Shown here piece by piece: positions 53,480 to 61,874 of a stretch of 64,000 nt of DNA (the stretch's first letter is position 1; each line of letters starts with the position of its first letter). The DNA lies in NCBI RefSeq assembly GCF_900111985.1, contig NZ_FOKI01000006.1, positions 124,001 through 188,000 on the forward strand, read 5' to 3'. Source of the stretch: Clostridium frigidicarnis (GTDB lineage: Bacteria; Bacillota; Clostridia; Clostridiales; Clostridiaceae). Below the pieces are notes generated by a model, which saw only the letters and a program-made list of their open reading frames with translations, was not told where the DNA came from and searched no databases. The position numbers were made by a program, and so were the translations under genes.

Positions 53480-54916
53480 TTATAGATTTTCCTTATTTTC
53501 TCCAATTAATATATAAGAACTTCCACCATTCTTTTTAACTTCTGTCTTATCTATGTTAAGTTCCCTAGCTAAAAGATCTATAATTGGTGCTGTACAGAAA
53601 CCACCTTGGCATCCACCCATTGTAGCTCTTGTTCTTTTCTTAACACCATCTAATGTAGTGGCTCCTAGCGGTCTTTTTATAGCTTCAACTATTTCTCCCT
53701 CTGTTATCTTTTCACATCTGCAAACTATTTTACCATACTGAGGATTCTCTTTTATAAGGTTTGTTCTTTCCTCATTAGAAAGATCTCTAAATCTTGGTAT
53801 AGCTTTTCTTTTTGCAATAAAGTTATCTTTTTTACTTGGATTTAATTTTTCCACTATTATCTCTCTAATAGCTTCGCCTATAGCCGGTGCACTTGTAAGA
53901 CCTGGTGATTCTACTCCAGCTGCATTTATAAAGTTTTTAGCATCCTCTGCCTCACCTACAACAAAGTCTCCTGCTACATTATGTGCTCTAAGTCCTGAGA
54001 AAGATGTTATTATGTTTCTCATAGGAACTTCTTTTATACTTCTTTTTCCTTTTTCTAATATATCATCTAATGCTTCTTTAGATGTAGTAACATCATATTT
54101 ATTATCTATATCAACTGCATTAGGCCCAACTAAAAGATTACCATCAACCGTTGGACTTACCAAAACACCCTTTCCCATTGCTGTTGGTAATTGGAATAAT
54201 GTTTTGCTAGCTATTTTTCCAGCTATTTTATCAAATAGACAGTACTCACCTTTTCTTGCTACTATTTCTATTTTATTTTTGCTTACCATATTATTTATAG
54301 TATCAGAATATAATCCTGCTGCATTTACAACTAAGTCTGCTTTAATCATACCTTTATTTGTTTTTATTACATAGTGATTTTCATCTTTTGTTATATCTTC
54401 AACTATTTCATTTAATTTAAATTCAACACCATTTGTGTAGGCATTTTCACATAGAGCTACTGTATATTCATAAGGACAAACTATTCCTCCAGTTGGTGCA
54501 TATAAAGCTGCTACAACTTCATCTGAAATATTGGGTTCCATTTTTCTTACTTCTTCTTGAGTTAAAATACTTATGTTAGGAACTCCATTAATTTCTCCTT
54601 GTTTCTTTATTTCCTTAAGATTTTTTATTCCTTCTTCTTCAAAACATAAAATTAATGAACCATTTCTTTTAAAAGGAAATTCTAATTCGTTCTGAAGTTC
54701 ATCAAACATTTCATTTCCTCTTACATTATACTTTGCTTTTAATGTTCCTGGCTTTGCATCTACTCCTGAGTGAACTATACCACTGTTAGCTTTTGTAGTT
54801 CCCTCTGAAATATCAAAACTTTTTTCAATAACGCAAACTTTCAAGTTATACTTTCCTAATTCTCTTGCTACAGAAGCACCTATAACACCTGCTCCAATAA
54901 TTGCTACATTATACAT
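53480..54916 (-). CDS. glpA: GlpA-like FAD-dependent glycerol-3-phosphate dehydrogenase with BFD [2Fe-2S] domain
   Basis: A 478-residue flavoprotein: FAD motif MYNVAIIGAGVIGASVAREL, the DAO-fold core with GTTKANSGIVHSG, then a C-terminal bacterioferritin-associated-ferredoxin (BFD) type [2Fe-2S] domain with cysteines in GKIVCRCEKITE and GGCQGGFCTAPI. This domain set marks the anaerobic GlpA type that oxidises glycerol-3-phosphate to DHAP. Substrate assignment rests on the gene trio; relatives act on other hydroxy acids. Regulation: a terminator hairpin separates its promoter from its start (54945-55013). GGAGGGG precedes the ATG. Confidence 0.85.
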   Translation of the reverse strand: MYNVAIIGAGVIGASVARELGKYNLKVCVIEKSFDISEGTTKANSGIVHSGVDAKPGTLKAKYNVRGNEMFDELQNELEFPFKRNGSLILCFEEEGIKNLKEIKKQGEINGVPNISILTQEEVRKMEPNISDEVVAALYAPTGGIVCPYEYTVALCENAYTNGVEFKLNEIVEDITKDENHYVIKTNKGMIKADLVVNAAGLYSDTINNMVSKNKIEIVARKGEYCLFDKIAGKIASKTLFQLPTAMGKGVLVSPTVDGNLLVGPNAVDIDNKYDVTTSKEALDDILEKGKRSIKEVPMRNIITSFSGLRAHNVAGDFVVGEAEDAKNFINAAGVESPGLTSAPAIGEAIREIIVEKLNPSKKDNFIAKRKAIPRFRDLSNEERTNLIKENPQYGKIVCRCEKITEGEIVEAIKRPLGATTLDGVKKRTRATMGGCQGGFCTAPIIDLLARELNIDKTEVKKNGGSSYILIGENKENL

Positions 54917-54944
54917 ACGAACCCCTCCATATTTTTATAGATAC

Positions 54945-55013
54945 AAAAAAGAGAACACAAATTCAATTTAAGGCAATGATAATGTTTACCTTAAAAATTA
55001 AATTTGGTTCTCT
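54945..55013 (-). terminator. Leader terminator/attenuator upstream of glpA-like operon
   Basis: On the minus strand AGAGAAC pairs with GTTCTCT, with inner stems (AAATT/AATTT and TTAAGG/CCTTAA), followed by TTTTTTG. Only about 28 bases separate it from the ATG, leaving no room for a promoter after it. It may be an antitermination control site like those of GlpP-regulated genes. Confidence 0.7.
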
Positions 55014-55052
55014 ATAATCTCTACCAAAGTAATATTCACTTGTTATGCTTTT

Positions 55053-55081
55053 ATTTTATATCATATTTTGTCGTAAATCAA
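55053..55081 (-). promoter_or_regulatory. Candidate sigma-A promoter of glpA-like operon
   Basis: On the minus strand TTGATT (55076-55081) and TAAAAT (55053-55058) are 17 bases apart, with a start of transcription near 55046, upstream of the hairpin. Confidence 0.55.
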
Positions 55082-55104
55082 TAGTTTTTTTATTTTTCGC
55101 TAAA

Positions 55105-55806
55105 TTATTCGAATAGATATTCTACACTACATAAGACTTGTCCATCTGAAATATAGGTTAACTTATTTGCTATATTCTTTTTATCATATATTATTTCTAT
55201 ATCATCAAAATCTGAAAAATCAAATAAACTTCCTTTTTTCAACTTTATATCCCAATTCTCCATATCAAAAATCATAGCATCCCTTATTGCATAACTAAAC
55301 TTACACAATAGTATCTTGTCATCACTATAAGATAGCTGTAATAAATTTTTATCTAAATTAATTGTCCATTGTTTACTTAAGTTTTCTACATCATCTAAAT
55401 ATATTTTATCATTATCTACTTTAAGTTCTTCAAATTCTAATTGTTTTTCCTTAAATCCAAGAATTCTTTTAAATCTTACTTTTCTTTCAACAGTTGAAGT
55501 TTGGATCTGTTTTATATTACTATCCTCGTCATAAATGACTTCATTTATGTATTGAAGAGTTCCATCATTATTTTTTACTACTATCTTATTTAACAGTCCA
55601 TCTTCTCCGTATCTGTACTCTTTTATGTTTATAACATTATGCTTATCATCCTTACATATTTCTTTTAATTCTAGCTCTCTAAATTTTCTTTCATATACTC
55701 CTCGCAAAATCCCTTTGCTGTCATATACCAGTTTTTTTAACCACTGATTTTTCCAAAAGCTAAATTCTTTTATTTCCTCAAAAAATTCCAATAATTTTTC
55801 TGTCAT
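55105..55806 (-). CDS. Hypothetical protein (233 aa)
   Basis: A 233-residue soluble acidic protein, mostly predicted beta with repeated motifs like YDSKGILRGVYERKFRELEL, YRYGEDGLLNKIVVKN and IYDEDSNIKQIQTSTV, which recall YD/RHS-type beta repeats on a small scale. No signal peptide, catalytic motif or recognised domain. Good ribosome site AAAGGGTG near the ATG. Single gene upstream of the glp-like operon. Confidence 0.55.
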   Translation of the reverse strand: MTEKLLEFFEEIKEFSFWKNQWLKKLVYDSKGILRGVYERKFRELELKEICKDDKHNVINIKEYRYGEDGLLNKIVVKNNDGTLQYINEVIYDEDSNIKQIQTSTVERKVRFKRILGFKEKQLEFEELKVDNDKIYLDDVENLSKQWTINLDKNLLQLSYSDDKILLCKFSYAIRDAMIFDMENWDIKLKKGSLFDFSDFDDIEIIYDKKNIANKLTYISDGQVLCSVEYLFE

Positions 55807-55980
55807 CTAAAACACCCTTTTTATAGTATTTACTTATATTATATAGTTTTATGATTAATTTTACTACCATATACATAAGTTATTAATAAAAAATTACTAT
55901 ATAAGTCATAGTAATTTTAACCCTTTACTACAATTTTACTTATCACTCTTATAATATATATAATTATAAGCAAAAAAAGA

Positions 55981-56019
55981 ATAAACCACAAATGACTTTA
56001 AAAGCCGTTTATGGTTTAT
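55981..56019 (-). terminator. Terminator of the hut operon
   Basis: ATAAACCACAAA and TTTATGGTTTAT form a 12-bp stem with one mismatch at the end of hutI and are followed by TTCTTTTTTTGC on the minus strand. Confidence 0.82.
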
Positions 56020-56024
56020 ATCTT

Positions 56025-57266
56025 TTATCGTTTTATGACTTTACCGCCTTTTACAACATTTTTCACTTGATTAACTCCTATATTATAAGGCAAAAATTTA
56101 TATGATGGATATTTTAATACTATTAAATCACCCATTTTACCTTCTTCTATAGAACCTATTTTTGCTGCTCTATCTATCGCTGCTGCTCCATTTAATGTTA
56201 ATGCCGTTATAACCTCTTCAATAGATAAATTCATATATATTGTACTTAGAGCTATAAGAAGTGGTATAGAGTTAGTAAAACAACTTCCTGGATTCAAATC
56301 ACTAGCTAAAGCTATAGCACACCCTTTATCTATCATTTCTCTTCCTCTTGCATAGCTTTCTTTTAAGCTAAATGCTGTACAAGGAAGTAATGTTGATACT
56401 ACTTTATTATCTCTCATTGCTTCTATTCCTTTATCTGATGCCTGAAGCAAATGATCCGCTGATATTGCCTTAACTTCTCCACTTAACTCTGACCCACCTA
56501 ATGTAACAATTTCATCAGCATGAAGCTTTGGCTTAAATCCAAGTTTTTTTCCTTCTTCTAAAATTCTTCTTGATTGTTCTATTGAAAACACATTTTTTTC
56601 ACAGAATACATCACAAAATTCTGCTTTTCCTTTAACCATTGGAAGAACTTTTTTTATTATGAAGTCAACATACTCTTCTTCTTTACCCTTATATTCGCTT
56701 GGTGTGGCATGGGCACCCATAAATGTTATAGCTACATCAATATCACTATGGTTGTTTAGCTTTTCCATTACCTCTAGTTGCTTTATTTCTGTGTCTAAAT
56801 CTAATCCGTATCCACTTTTTCCTTCAACTGTTGTCACTCCAAAGTCAATCATTGTATCTATTCTTTCTTTTCCTAGATTATATAATTCATCGAAGGATGC
56901 CTCTCTTGTATGGTTTACAGTATTAACTATACCTCCACCTCTTTCCATTATGGACATATAGCTATCTCCTCTTAATCTCCAAGAGAATTCGTCCTCTCTA
57001 TATCCACCAAAGATGAAATGAGTATGAGAATCTACAAATCCAGGTAACACAGCATTTCCTTTACAATCTAAAATCTCATATTGTTTTTCATCAATATTTT
57101 TTAATATTTCCGATTCTTTTCCAACACACTTTATAATACCTTCTTCTATAATTATGGCACCATTTTCTATGATTTTTAATTTTTCCATATCTTTTCCAAA
57201 CACAGCATTACTTCCTACTGGCGTTACTATATGAGATATGTTTTTTACAATTAAATTTCTACTCAT
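56025..57266 (-). CDS. hutI: Imidazolonepropionase
   Basis: Third step of histidine degradation, opening imidazolone-5-propionate to N-formimino-glutamate. The 413-residue amidohydrolase has the metal motif VDSHTHFIFGGYREDEF (HxH near residue 80), GKSGYGLDL, FMGAHATPSEY, KLHADEI (His ligand), SADHLLQAS (His) and ALASDLNPGSCF (Asp). All segments fit HutI. It begins four bases after ftcD ends and is the last gene of the operon. Confidence 0.97.
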   Translation of the reverse strand: MSRNLIVKNISHIVTPVGSNAVFGKDMEKLKIIENGAIIIEEGIIKCVGKESEILKNIDEKQYEILDCKGNAVLPGFVDSHTHFIFGGYREDEFSWRLRGDSYMSIMERGGGIVNTVNHTREASFDELYNLGKERIDTMIDFGVTTVEGKSGYGLDLDTEIKQLEVMEKLNNHSDIDVAITFMGAHATPSEYKGKEEEYVDFIIKKVLPMVKGKAEFCDVFCEKNVFSIEQSRRILEEGKKLGFKPKLHADEIVTLGGSELSGEVKAISADHLLQASDKGIEAMRDNKVVSTLLPCTAFSLKESYARGREMIDKGCAIALASDLNPGSCFTNSIPLLIALSTIYMNLSIEEVITALTLNGAAAIDRAAKIGSIEEGKMGDLIVLKYPSYKFLPYNIGVNQVKNVVKGGKVIKR

Positions 57267-57270
57267 ACTA

Positions 57271-58176
57271 TTACTCCATTAATCTATTTTCTAAAACTTG
57301 ATCTAATGAGAACTCTTCTATTCCCATATAATAAACAGCTGTATCTATTAATGCTGCCATTGGAACAAGACCTATAACTTCACTACCAACAACATTTACA
57401 CCATATCTCTTAGCTTCCATCTTAACCATCTCAAAGGATCTATATATAGCTGTTTTAGTATAATCAGTCATATTCATAGATACTTGAGTTATCCCTCTTT
57501 CCTTAAGCTCTACACCCATAGCTTTGCAGAATCTTAATCCTCCACCTATAAATCTAACTTTTTTAGCTATAGCATCTGTTATTTCTATATTTGCGGTATC
57601 TAAATTAACATTGAATGCAACTAAAGGCATTCTTGCACCTACAGCTGTAACACCAGCACTTTCATGAACTTTGCTTGGACCAAAATCTGGTTTCCAATTT
57701 GGATCTTGAAGCTTTTCAGCCATACCTTCAAATTGACCTTTTCTAACTTTTGCTAAGTTTTCTCTTTCTGGAGTTGTTGCAGCTTTTTCATATAAGAAAA
57801 TAGGTAGATTATATCTTTTTCCTGCTTCTTCTCCAACTTCTTTAGCTAAAGCTATAGCATCTTCCATAGTTACATTTCTAATAGGAATAAATGGAACAAC
57901 ATCACATGCTCCCATTCTTGGATGTTCTCCAGTATGAGATCTAAGATCTATTAATTCTATAGCTTTTCCTATAGCTGATAATACAGCTTCTTTTAATGGC
58001 TCTACTTCTCCCACAAGTGTAACAACTGTTCTATTATGATCTTTATCTGAACTATAGTCTAAAAGTTTAACTCCTTCTTTTCCTCTAAAGCAGTCAATTA
58101 TCTTTTCTACCTTTTTTAAATCTCTTCCTTCACTAAAATTAGGAACACACTCCATTATCTTTTTTGTTGAACTCAT
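57271..58176 (-). CDS. ftcD: Glutamate formimidoyltransferase
   Basis: Transfers the formimino group from formiminoglutamate to tetrahydrofolate, giving glutamate. The 301 residues correspond to the formiminotransferase half only: VPNFSEGRDLKKVEKIIDCF, DHNRTVVTLVG, SHTGEHPRMGACDVVPFIPI, EKAATTPERENLAKVRKG and NMTDYTKTAIYRSFEMVK. The cyclodeaminase half seen in the mammalian fusion is absent and no fchA gene is adjacent. GGGAGG precedes the ATG. Middle gene of hutU-ftcD-hutI. Confidence 0.97.
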   Translation of the reverse strand: MSSTKKIMECVPNFSEGRDLKKVEKIIDCFRGKEGVKLLDYSSDKDHNRTVVTLVGEVEPLKEAVLSAIGKAIELIDLRSHTGEHPRMGACDVVPFIPIRNVTMEDAIALAKEVGEEAGKRYNLPIFLYEKAATTPERENLAKVRKGQFEGMAEKLQDPNWKPDFGPSKVHESAGVTAVGARMPLVAFNVNLDTANIEITDAIAKKVRFIGGGLRFCKAMGVELKERGITQVSMNMTDYTKTAIYRSFEMVKMEAKRYGVNVVGSEVIGLVPMAALIDTAVYYMGIEEFSLDQVLENRLME

Positions 58177-58213
58177 GTCTAATCCTCCCGTAAATTAAAT
58201 TTAAAATTGTTTA

Positions 58214-60241
58214 TTATTTTTCAAATACATTTTTAACAGCATTCTTAATTAAATCTTCTTTTGGAATAAATGGTAATGTTATATGATCTGTTCCTTGTCT
58301 CATGCTGTTGTATTCTATACTTGTAGTTATTGAATTTTCATTTCTAGCCCAAGACCTTCTTGCAACTCCTCCCATAACATCCCAAAGCATAGCACTCTTT
58401 ATTATTTCATCTACTCTTTCACTTCCGTCTAAAATCAATCCAAATCCACCATTTATAGATTTACCTATACCAACTCCTCCACCATTATGAAGAGCTACTA
58501 AGCTCATACCTCTTGCACAGTTACCAGCAAAGCATTGAACTGCCATATCAGCCATTATATTACTTCCATCTTTAATATTTGAAGTTTCTCTAAATGGAGA
58601 ATCTGTTCCACTAACATCATGATGATCACGTCCAAGCATAATAGGTCCTACTTCTTTATTTCTCACCATTTCATTAAACTTTAAAGCTATATTCATTCTA
58701 CCCATTGCATCTTGATATAATATTCTAGCTTGAGTTCCAACTACCAATGCATTTTTTTCTGCATCTTGAATCCAAACATAATTATCTCTATCTTGTGGTC
58801 TTCTATTTGGGTCTATACATCCCATAGCTGCTTTATCTGTTTTTCTTAAATCTTCAGGCTTACCACTTAAGCATACCCATCTAAATGGACCATATCCAAA
58901 GTCAAAAAGTTCTGGTCCCATTATGTCTTCAACATAAGAAGGGAAGATAAATCCATCTTTCTCATCTACTCCATTTTTTGCTATATCCGTACATCCAGCA
59001 TCATATATAGCTTTCATGAAAGAGTTACCATAATCAAAGAAATAAGTTCCTCTTTCAACTAAAATCTTTATTAATTCATAATGTTTAGCTAAAGTTTTAT
59101 CAACTAACTGAACAAATTTTTCTCTATCTTCCTTTAAAAGTCTAGTTCTTTCCTCAAAAGATATTCCTTGTGGACAATATCCTCCTTCATAAGCAGCATG
59201 GCATGAAGTTTGGTCTGATAAAAGTTCTATATTTATGTTATTGTCTACTGCATATTGAAGTAAATCCACTATATTTCCATGATAAGCTATAGATATAGTC
59301 TCTTTTTTATCCATATATTCTTTAGCTGTATCAAATATTTCTTTTAAATCAGATGATGCTAATGCAACCCATCCCTGTTTTTTTCTAGTTTCTATTCTTG
59401 AATAATCTACTTCTGCTATTATCCCAACTCCATTTGCTATTTCTATAGCTTTTGGTTGAGCACCACTCATACCACCAAGTCCAGATGATATAAATATATG
59501 GCCCCTTAAATCTTCATTTCCTTTAATACCTAATTTTTGTCTTCCTGCATTAAGTATAGTATTAAATGTTCCATGAACTATTCCTTGAGGTCCTATATAC
59601 ATCCAACCACCAGCTGTCATTTGTCCATAGTTTGCTACACCCATTTGCATCGCATAATGCCAATCCTTAAAGTTATCAAACATGCCTACCATAATAGCGT
59701 TAGTTATTATTACTCTTGGAGCAGTTTTATGTGATTTAAATAATCCCAAAGGATGTCCTGATTCAATTACTAAAGTTTGCTCATCAGTTAAATCCTCTAA
59801 ATATTTTTTTATAAGTCTATATTGCATCCAATTTTGACATACTTGTCCTGTTTCTCCATAAGTAACAAGTTCATATGGATATAAGGCTATATCAAAATCT
59901 AAATTATTATCTATCATAACTTGAAAAGCTTTACCTTCAAGACATTTTCCTTTATATTCATCTATTGGTTTACCATATATTCTACCTTCTGGTCTAAATC
60001 TATAGCCATAAATTCTTCCCCTTGTTGTAAGCTCTTCTAAAAATTCTGGTATTAACTCTTCATGTAATTCCTCTGGTACATATCTTAAAGCATTTTTTAA
60101 AGCTATCTCTGTTTGCCCAGGATTCAAATCGAAACCTCTGTCAGGAGCTCTTCTTATTCCTTCAGCAAATTTATACTTTGTTGGTAATACATTATCAAGT
60201 TTTATAGTCATAGCATTGGAAATATCTAAATTTTTTACCAT
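58214..60241 (-). CDS. hutU: Urocanate hydratase
   Basis: Second step of histidine degradation, adding water to urocanate to make imidazolone propionate, with bound NAD as electrophile. Start at the ATG at 60241 (AAGGAG eight bases upstream). The 675-residue length is like the long UROC1-type enzyme (676 in human), not the 550-residue Bacillus HutU. Family segments include GLGGMSGAQPKAIEIANGVG, QTSCHAAYEGGYCPQGISFE (catalytic Cys region), GPFRWVCLSGKPEDLR, GRDHHDVSGTDSPFRET and HNGGGVGIGKSINGGFGLIL. First gene of the operon. Confidence 0.96.
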   Translation of the reverse strand: MVKNLDISNAMTIKLDNVLPTKYKFAEGIRRAPDRGFDLNPGQTEIALKNALRYVPEELHEELIPEFLEELTTRGRIYGYRFRPEGRIYGKPIDEYKGKCLEGKAFQVMIDNNLDFDIALYPYELVTYGETGQVCQNWMQYRLIKKYLEDLTDEQTLVIESGHPLGLFKSHKTAPRVIITNAIMVGMFDNFKDWHYAMQMGVANYGQMTAGGWMYIGPQGIVHGTFNTILNAGRQKLGIKGNEDLRGHIFISSGLGGMSGAQPKAIEIANGVGIIAEVDYSRIETRKKQGWVALASSDLKEIFDTAKEYMDKKETISIAYHGNIVDLLQYAVDNNINIELLSDQTSCHAAYEGGYCPQGISFEERTRLLKEDREKFVQLVDKTLAKHYELIKILVERGTYFFDYGNSFMKAIYDAGCTDIAKNGVDEKDGFIFPSYVEDIMGPELFDFGYGPFRWVCLSGKPEDLRKTDKAAMGCIDPNRRPQDRDNYVWIQDAEKNALVVGTQARILYQDAMGRMNIALKFNEMVRNKEVGPIMLGRDHHDVSGTDSPFRETSNIKDGSNIMADMAVQCFAGNCARGMSLVALHNGGGVGIGKSINGGFGLILDGSERVDEIIKSAMLWDVMGGVARRSWARNENSITTSIEYNSMRQGTDHITLPFIPKEDLIKNAVKNVFEK

Positions 60242-60318
60242 ATAGTACACTCCTTTTCTTTTTCAAATTAAATCTTCTTTATATTATAAACATTATAAAT
60301 ATTTTATACATTAATAAT

Positions 60319-60347
60319 ATTTTATATTTTTTAATCCAATTTTCCAA
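60319..60347 (-). promoter_or_regulatory. Candidate promoter of the hut operon
   Basis: On the minus strand TTGGAA (60342-60347) and TAAAAT (60319-60324) are 17 bases apart, about 75 bases before the hutU start. The AT-rich background makes chance matches common. Confidence 0.4.
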
Positions 60348-60370
60348 ATACTTGCTTTATCATATTAATG

Positions 60371-60409
60371 TGTGAAACACATATATTCTTTCAAAACCCA
60401 TGTGTGTTT
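60371..60409. promoter_or_regulatory. Palindromic candidate operator upstream of hut promoter
   Basis: GTGTGAAACACA contains an inverted repeat, and AAACACA at 60375-60381 pairs with TGTGTTT at 60403-60409. It lies about 25 bases upstream of the putative hut -35, a plausible activator or repressor site; unproven. Confidence 0.35.
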
Positions 60410-60507
60410 TTACAATATTCTAAATATTATCACATAAAATTTATCAAAAGAGAATTTTTCACCTTATATTTTTTAACTTTACATTTTTTTTGCAAATCTT
60501 TATAAAA

Positions 60508-60560
60508 AAAGATATATGTATAATTTAAAATCTTTTTGATTTTAAACACATATATCTTTT
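60508..60560 (-). terminator. Terminator of the downstream nupC gene
   Basis: AAAGATATATGTATAATTTAAAATC and its near-complement form a long AT-rich stem starting 21 bases past the stop, followed by TTTTTTTATAAAG on the minus strand. Confidence 0.8.
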
Positions 60561-60580
60561 AAATATTTATTTGAATGTGC

Positions 60581-61801
60581 CTAATATAAAATTCCAGCTA
60601 TTGTTGCAGTCATAAATCCTGCTATAGAACCACCAGCTAAAGCTTTTAATCCAAGCTTTGCTATATCTGAACGTCTTTCTGGTGCTAATCCACCTATTCC
60701 ACCTACAGCAAGTGCAACTGAACTAAAGTTTGCAAATCCACATAGTGCATAAGTTAATATTACTATTGATTTTGGATTTAAAGAATTCGACTTTATTAAT
60801 TCAGATAATCCTGAATAAGCAACAAATTCATTTATAACTATTTTCTTTCCTAAAAGATCTCCTGCAACCAATATATCTGAGGCAGGTATTCCCATTATGT
60901 ATGCTATAGGAGCAAATAATCTACCAAATATCCAACTTAAATCTATATATCCCATTCCAAATAAGCCAAATATAAAAGATATCATTGAATTTAATAGTGC
61001 TATTAATGCTACAAAAGCTATAAGCATAGCTCCTACATTTAAGGCTAATCCTAAACCATCCGATGCACCAATGGCTGCAGCTTCTATAATTCCTGATGCA
61101 TTTCTATCTAATGTTAAATCACATTTTCCCTTTGTTTCTGGCTCCTCTGTTTCTGGCAACATTATCTTTGCAATTATAAGTCCCGCTGGTGCTGCCATTA
61201 TACTTGCTGCAAGTAAATGTCCTGCATTTACACCCATAGATATGTATCCTGCCATAACTCCACCTGCAACTGTAGCCATACCACCTGTCATTACTGCTAA
61301 AAGTTCTGATCTTGTCATTGTTTTTATGTATGGTTTAATTACAAGAGGTGCCTCATTTATTCCTAAAAATATATTAGCAACTGCTGAAGTTGTTTCTGCT
61401 CCACTTGTTCCAAGAAGTTTAGCGATTCCCTTAGAAACTACAGATATTAAAATTTGCATTATTCCTAAATGATATAAAACGCTAATAAATGCTGAGAAGA
61501 ATATTATTGTTGGTAATATTTGTAATGCAAATATAAACCCTACATTCTCTGGATTCATTAATCCACCAAACAAGAAATTTGTTCCTTCTTTGGTAAAATC
61601 CAAAAGCATTGCTATGCCATTACTCAACTTTAAAAATATTGCCCTTCCTAGAGGTATTTTTAATATTAATACCCCAAAAATAATTTGAACACAAAGGCCC
61701 ATTCCTACCAATTTCCAATTAATCTTCTTTTTATTTTCTGATAATAAATAAGCTATACCTATAAGTATAAATAAACCTATAATTCCAATTAATTTATCCA
61801 A
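60581..61801 (-). CDS. nupC: NupC-type concentrative nucleoside transporter (second copy)
   Basis: Proton- or sodium-coupled nucleoside importer of the CNT family, 406 residues and about ten membrane segments. Clear hallmarks are SENKKKINWKLVGMGL, QILPTIIFFSAFISVLYHLG, GTSGAETTSAVANIFLGINE (Glu and Asn for nucleoside binding), GGMATVAGGVMAGYISMGVN and FVAYSGLSELI, ALCGFANFSSVALAVGGIGG. It is very similar to the gene just upstream; the two reading frames run in the same direction 73 bases apart. The stop codon region coincides with a repeat end (ATGTGCCTAAT). Confidence 0.94.
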   Translation of the reverse strand: MDKLIGIIGLFILIGIAYLLSENKKKINWKLVGMGLCVQIIFGVLILKIPLGRAIFLKLSNGIAMLLDFTKEGTNFLFGGLMNPENVGFIFALQILPTIIFFSAFISVLYHLGIMQILISVVSKGIAKLLGTSGAETTSAVANIFLGINEAPLVIKPYIKTMTRSELLAVMTGGMATVAGGVMAGYISMGVNAGHLLAASIMAAPAGLIIAKIMLPETEEPETKGKCDLTLDRNASGIIEAAAIGASDGLGLALNVGAMLIAFVALIALLNSMISFIFGLFGMGYIDLSWIFGRLFAPIAYIMGIPASDILVAGDLLGKKIVINEFVAYSGLSELIKSNSLNPKSIVILTYALCGFANFSSVALAVGGIGGLAPERRSDIAKLGLKALAGGSIAGFMTATIAGILY

Positions 61802-61874
61802 TTGAAAAAACTCCTTTTTCCTTTTGTTTTTTAAGTTCTTTTAAGTAAAAAGTGGCTTAAATCCACCATTTCAC

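Larger units (their letters stand above)
60242..60580. other. Intergenic region between hutU and nupC
   Basis: No gene. It holds the putative hut promoter, a palindrome near 60371-60409 (GTGTGAAACAC, and AAACACA paired with TGTGTTT), and the nupC terminator with a truncated end of the MITE-like family at 60570-60584. Confidence 0.5.

Noticed and set aside
60897-61472. 191-codon frame antisense to nupC
   Set aside because: Shadow of the hydrophobic transporter reading frame; the same type of shadow appears opposite the other copy.
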